Assembly (NCBI RefSeq): GCF_001429285.1 | Contig: NZ_LMJJ01000003.1 | Coordinates: 1-64,000 of the forward strand | DNA from: Ensifer sp. Root278 | GTDB taxonomy: Bacteria; Pseudomonadota; Alphaproteobacteria; Rhizobiales; Rhizobiaceae | DNA length: 64,000 bases | Direction: 5' to 3' | Shown here: piece after piece, positions 60,968-64,000 of the stretch | How the letters are laid out: every line of letters starts with the position of its first letter | Position numbering within the stretch: position 1 is the stretch's first letter | Notes under the pieces: model-generated | Told to the model about the DNA's origin: nothing | What the model saw: the letters and a program-made list of their open reading frames with translations, nothing else | The model's database searches: none | Program-made: the position numbers and the translations under genes

Positions 60968-62566
60968 TTATTCGGCGATGCTCAGGAACTTGCTGAGGTG
61001 CTCGTTCGGAGCATTGTCCGCCCAGCCCTTGACGCGGCTGGCAACCAGCCACAGGTCGGCCTGGGTCAGAAGCGGAGCGATCGGCTGTTCCTTCATCAGC
61101 AGCGCTTCTGCTTCATGCATCAGCTTCGAGCGGGCTGCCGGATCCTGCTCGTCGTAGGACTTCTTCATCAGGCCGTCGAATTCAGCGTTTTCGAAGTGGC
61201 CGTAGTTGAAGGTCTTGTTGGAGCCGACGCTGAGTGCCAGGAAGTTCTCTGCGTCCGCGTAGTCCGCCTGCCAGCCGGCACGGGCAACGTTGAACTTGCC
61301 GCCTTCCTGCAGGTAGGCGTAGTGCGAGGACACGTCGAGGTTCACCAGCGACACCTTGGCGCCGAAGGTGTTCTTCCACATGTCGGCGACAGCGGTCGCA
61401 ACACGCTCGTGGTTCGGGTTGGTGTTATAGCGCAACTCGATATCGAGCGGCTTGCCACCTTCGCCGTAGCCGGCTTCCTTCATCAGGGCGACGGCCTTGT
61501 CTTCACGGTCGAGCTGCGACAGCGTGCCGAACTCGGCCTTGGACGGCTCACCGTAGCTTTCGATGCCCGGGGGGACCATCGAATAGGCGGGGAGCTGCGA
61601 ACCGGCATAGATTTCCTTGGCGAGGAAGTCGCGGTCGACGGCCATGGACAGAGCCTGGCGGACGCGCACGTCGCTATAGGGCTCCTGACGGGTGTCGAAG
61701 GCGTAATAATACGTCGCGAGCGACGGCGAAACATGGACCTGATCGCCGTAGGACGTGCGCAGACGCCCGATCTGATCAGCCGAGAAGTTGTAGACGAGAT
61801 CCATTTCCTTGGCTTCGAAACGGCGAACCGAAGCGGCCTGGTCGTCGATCGGGTAGAAGATGACCTTGTCGAGCTTGACGTTGGCCGCATCCCAATAGTT
61901 GGCGTTCTTGACGACGGTCAGGCTGTCGTTCGGAACGTGGGCGGCGAGCGTGAACGCGCCGTTCGAAACCATGACACCCGGCTTGACGAAGTCAGCGCCG
62001 TTCTTTTCGACGCTTGCCTTGCTGACCGGAAGCGCGGTCTGGTGCGCCAGCAGTTCCAGGAAGAACGGGGTCGGGCGCTCAAGCGTGATTTCGAGCGTCT
62101 TTTCGTCGACAGCCTTCACGCCGAGCTGGTCGGTCGGCAGTTCACCCTTGTTGACCTTTTCGGCGTTCTTGATCGGGAAGAGAATGTTGGCATAGCCGGC
62201 CGCGGTCTTCGGATCTTCGACGCGGCGGATGGAGAAGACAAAGTCTTCTGCCGTTACCGGCGAACCGTCCGACCACTTTGCATCGGCGCGCAGCTTGAAG
62301 GTGTAGACCGTACCGTCGTCCGAGAGCTCCCACGTTTCAGCGACACCTGGGACGATCTTGGCAGCGGCGTCATAGATCGTCAGGCCCTCGTAGAGGTCCT
62401 TGAGGATGAACGCTTCGATGTTGATCGAGGTATGGGCCTGATCCAGGGTTTGCGGCTCACCCGCATTGCCGCGATGCAGGACAGCTTCGGCGAGCGCCGG
62501 GCTTGCTCCGATGAGCAGCGAACCGATCAGCGCGGCAGCGCTAAGGTTGAGTTTCAGTGATGCCAT
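60968..62566 (-). CDS. Oligopeptide ABC transporter substrate-binding protein (OppA-like)
   Basis: The product has 532 residues. It has a signal peptide (MASLKLNLSAAALIGSLLIG, ending ALAEA). The family 5 binding fold follows: EPQTLDQAHTSINIEAFILK, YTFKLRADAKWSDGSPVTAE, SNGAFTLAAHVPND and RQALSMAVDRDFLAKEIY. It captures peptides in the periplasm for the OppBC-DF importer encoded downstream. The ATG at 62566 has AGGAGAG. An inverted repeat lies about 103 bp upstream. Confidence 0.92.
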   Translation of the reverse strand: MASLKLNLSAAALIGSLLIGASPALAEAVLHRGNAGEPQTLDQAHTSINIEAFILKDLYEGLTIYDAAAKIVPGVAETWELSDDGTVYTFKLRADAKWSDGSPVTAEDFVFSIRRVEDPKTAAGYANILFPIKNAEKVNKGELPTDQLGVKAVDEKTLEITLERPTPFFLELLAHQTALPVSKASVEKNGADFVKPGVMVSNGAFTLAAHVPNDSLTVVKNANYWDAANVKLDKVIFYPIDDQAASVRRFEAKEMDLVYNFSADQIGRLRTSYGDQVHVSPSLATYYYAFDTRQEPYSDVRVRQALSMAVDRDFLAKEIYAGSQLPAYSMVPPGIESYGEPSKAEFGTLSQLDREDKAVALMKEAGYGEGGKPLDIELRYNTNPNHERVATAVADMWKNTFGAKVSLVNLDVSSHYAYLQEGGKFNVARAGWQADYADAENFLALSVGSNKTFNYGHFENAEFDGLMKKSYDEQDPAARSKLMHEAEALLMKEQPIAPLLTQADLWLVASRVKGWADNAPNEHLSKFLSIAE

Positions 62567-63335
62567 TTTGTTTCTCTCCTTCCCCTTGTTTTGGGTTTGT
62601 GATCGCAGGAGAGAAGTGCAAATCGTCCTCAAACGCAAGGCGGATTCTGCGGCTGTCTGCATCTTTATCTATAGGACAGAATTCCTTCTATCCTATAGGT
62701 TGTATTTCGTTTGCGATTCTTTTCGTCGCCTTTGCGACGGACGTGTGACGGAAGCAGGGCAATTTCGGGAAATCTCCTGCAACGTTTTAGGTCGGCAATT
62801 TTTGTCGACAAAACACGGCCGCAGCCACCGTCGAATCATCGACCGTGCAAACTTTGTGAATTTTGCCGGCAGTTTACGTAATGTGCGTAAAGAATGGCGC
62901 CGTTCGCCGCAATCTTCTTGCGAACCCCTCACTTCATGTAGACAGACTGTTTCCACCGCGCACTCGACCGGCATGGTGTGCAGTACGAAATATACACGCA
63001 CCGGTCGCAAATGCGACTCTTGCCTTCCTCCCCTCAAAGGCACCACCAGAAAGTGAAACCAGTTCACCGGAAAGGTGTTGCATCCAGTCCACAGTAAAAT
63101 CGATTGAAGCGCGTTTCGACCTCTGGCAACCTGCCTTTTGCCCGGTTGTCAAACCACTTCGATGAACTATTGTGCGCCTGACTTCGGTGGGCGCGACCAA
63201 TTCGCGCGCGCTGTCACGCCGCACGGAAATTCCGGCCATCGCTTGCCTGCGATGATGTTCATGCGGCGCTTCAAGCCGGGATTGTTTTTGTGGCGCACCG
63301 GGAAGGCTGCGCCGAGCACCAAGGGAGAATACCGA
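62567..63335. other. Gene-free intergenic region between oppA and fba
   Basis: Short open frames here on both strands lack coding bias and ribosome sites. The left part (about 62660-62730) is AT-rich compared with the rest of the window and holds the CTATAGGA inverted repeat. Promoters for both divergent genes must lie here. I see no convincing RNA gene, but the length would allow a small RNA or long leader. Confidence 0.5.
62669..62698. promoter_or_regulatory. Inverted repeat CTATAGGA-N14-TCCTATAG upstream of oppA
   Basis: Eight-base arms at 62669-62676 and 62691-62698 are perfectly complementary around a 14-base spacer. The position 103 bp upstream of oppA, in AT-rich DNA, fits an operator or upstream activator site; the arm-to-arm distance is about two helical turns. 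Confidence 0.5.
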
Positions 63336-64000
63336 ATGGCATTGATCACATTGCGGCAACTGCTCGACCATGCGGCGGAGAACGATTACGCGCTGCCGGC
63401 GTTCAATGTGAACAATCTCGAATACATTCAGGCCGTTATGCGCGCCGCCGATGCCACCGACAGTCCGGTGATCCTTCAGGCAAGCCGCGGCGCCCGTTCC
63501 TATGCGGGTGATGCGTTCCTGCGCCACCTGATCCTGGGTGCTGCCGAGGAATACCCGCATATCCCCGTCTGTCTGCACCTCGACCACGGCGACCAGCCGT
63601 CGACCTGCATCTCGGCCATCACCAACGGCTTCACCTCCGTCATGATGGACGGCTCGCTCGAAAAGGACGGCAAGACCGTCGCCAGCTATGAATACAATGT
63701 CGCCGTCACCGCAGAGGTCGTGAAGATCGCGCATGCGGCCGGCGTTTCGGTCGAAGGCGAACTCGGCTGCCTCGGCAACCTCGAGACCGGCGCCGGAGAC
63801 AAGGAAGACGGCCACGGCTTCGAAGGCAAGCTGTCGCGCGAGGAACTACTGACCGATCCGGACCAGGCGCTCGATTTCGTCACCAAGACCGGTGTCGATG
63901 CACTGGCCGTCGCCATCGGCACCAGCCACGGCGCCTACAAGTTCACCCGCGAGCCCGATGGCGACATCCTGTCGATCGAGACGATCGCCAAGATCAACAA
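63336..64000 (+). CDS. fba: Class II fructose-bisphosphate aldolase, Calvin-cycle subtype (3' end outside window)
   Basis: The first 221 residues are visible. The sequence starts [20 protein letters not shown], with [31 protein letters not shown] (catalytic Asp and Zn-ligand His), [29 protein letters not shown], and [14 protein letters not shown] with a further Zn His. The enzyme cleaves fructose-1,6-bisphosphate or runs in the gluconeogenic direction. The ATG at 63336 follows AAGGGAGA. Confidence 0.93.
   Translation, partial: MALITLRQLLDHAAENDYALPAFNVNNLEYIQAVMRAADATDSPVILQASRGARSYAGDAFLRHLILGAAEEYPHIPVCLHLDHGDQPSTCISAITNGFTSVMMDGSLEKDGKTVASYEYNVAVTAEVVKIAHAAGVSVEGELGCLGNLETGAGDKEDGHGFEGKLSREELLTDPDQALDFVTKTGVDALAVAIGTSHGAYKFTREPDGDILSIETIAKIN

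Noticed and set aside
60998-62560. Plus-strand open frame of 520 codons opposite oppA
   Set aside because: It covers the whole binding-protein gene and lacks domain features. The OppA reading has a signal peptide and conserved family motifs.
62466-63165. Short frames in the oppA-fba gap as possible small proteins
   Set aside because: None has a ribosome site, coding bias or a recognisable motif, and they overlap each other on both strands.

Overview
The window is GC-rich DNA with very high GC at third codon positions. Its gene families (Aap-type and Opp/Yej-type ABC transporters, DctB/DctD, a LigD with phosphoesterase, ligase and polymerase domains, Calvin-type class II aldolase, many small stress proteins) point to an alphaproteobacterium of the Rhizobiaceae, most like Ensifer/Sinorhizobium. 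No phage genes, insertion sequences, CRISPR arrays, tRNAs or rRNAs were seen. The window looks like ordinary chromosome or chromid carrying many stress-defence and uptake cassettes.

Region 1 (1-20.2 kb) is a patchwork of electrophile, oxidant and metal defence genes: a YCII-like protein, an exported alpha/beta hydrolase, a ChrB-ChrA chromate pair, a nitronate monooxygenase-like flavoprotein, a LysR regulator with an SDR and a 4-oxalocrotonate tautomerase, an OmpR-type two-component system (8.3-10.4 kb), an Ohr/OsmC peroxidase, a Tat-exported epoxide-hydrolase-like protein with a GlxA-type AraC regulator, an SDR - epoxide hydrolase - VOC operon, a small secreted protein, and a DipZ-like - exported MsrA operon. 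Six of these transcription units share a composite promoter motif. It has two elements about 30 bp apart, sometimes with a third upstream made of GTATC half-sites about 10 bp apart. A weaker copy lies upstream of the two-component system itself. I propose that this response regulator controls a local envelope-repair and detoxification regulon. This is the most interesting signal in the window.

Region 2 (20.2-26.5 kb) is one leftward cassette for non-homologous end joining: ligD, ku, a BRCT-TPR protein translationally coupled to ku, a small alpha/beta hydrolase, exonuclease III and a molbindin-like TOBE protein. A decayed TrmO/TsaA remnant lies beside it.

Region 3 (26.6-42.0 kb) holds a TetR regulator, a chemoreceptor, a divergent SDR/AraC pair, a DedA/YqaA membrane protein, and an amino-acid ABC system (binding protein, two permeases, no ATPase) with an amidohydrolase and a divergent GntR regulator. 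After these come a lone Tat-exported peptide-type binding protein, a HAD phosphatase, a PPP-type phosphatase and a small stress-type protein.

Region 4 (42.1-57.2 kb) contains eptA (lipid A phosphoethanolamine transferase) divergent from a PmrAB-like two-component system, a complete cecR-ybhGFSR-like drug exporter operon with a clear operator, an MhqD/MhqO-like quinone detoxification pair, and DctB/DctD without dctA.

Region 5 (57.2-64 kb) is a leftward oligopeptide ABC operon (binding protein, two permeases, fused double ATPase), a roughly 770-bp gene-free stretch with an inverted repeat, and the start of a class II fructose-bisphosphate aldolase that runs off the window.
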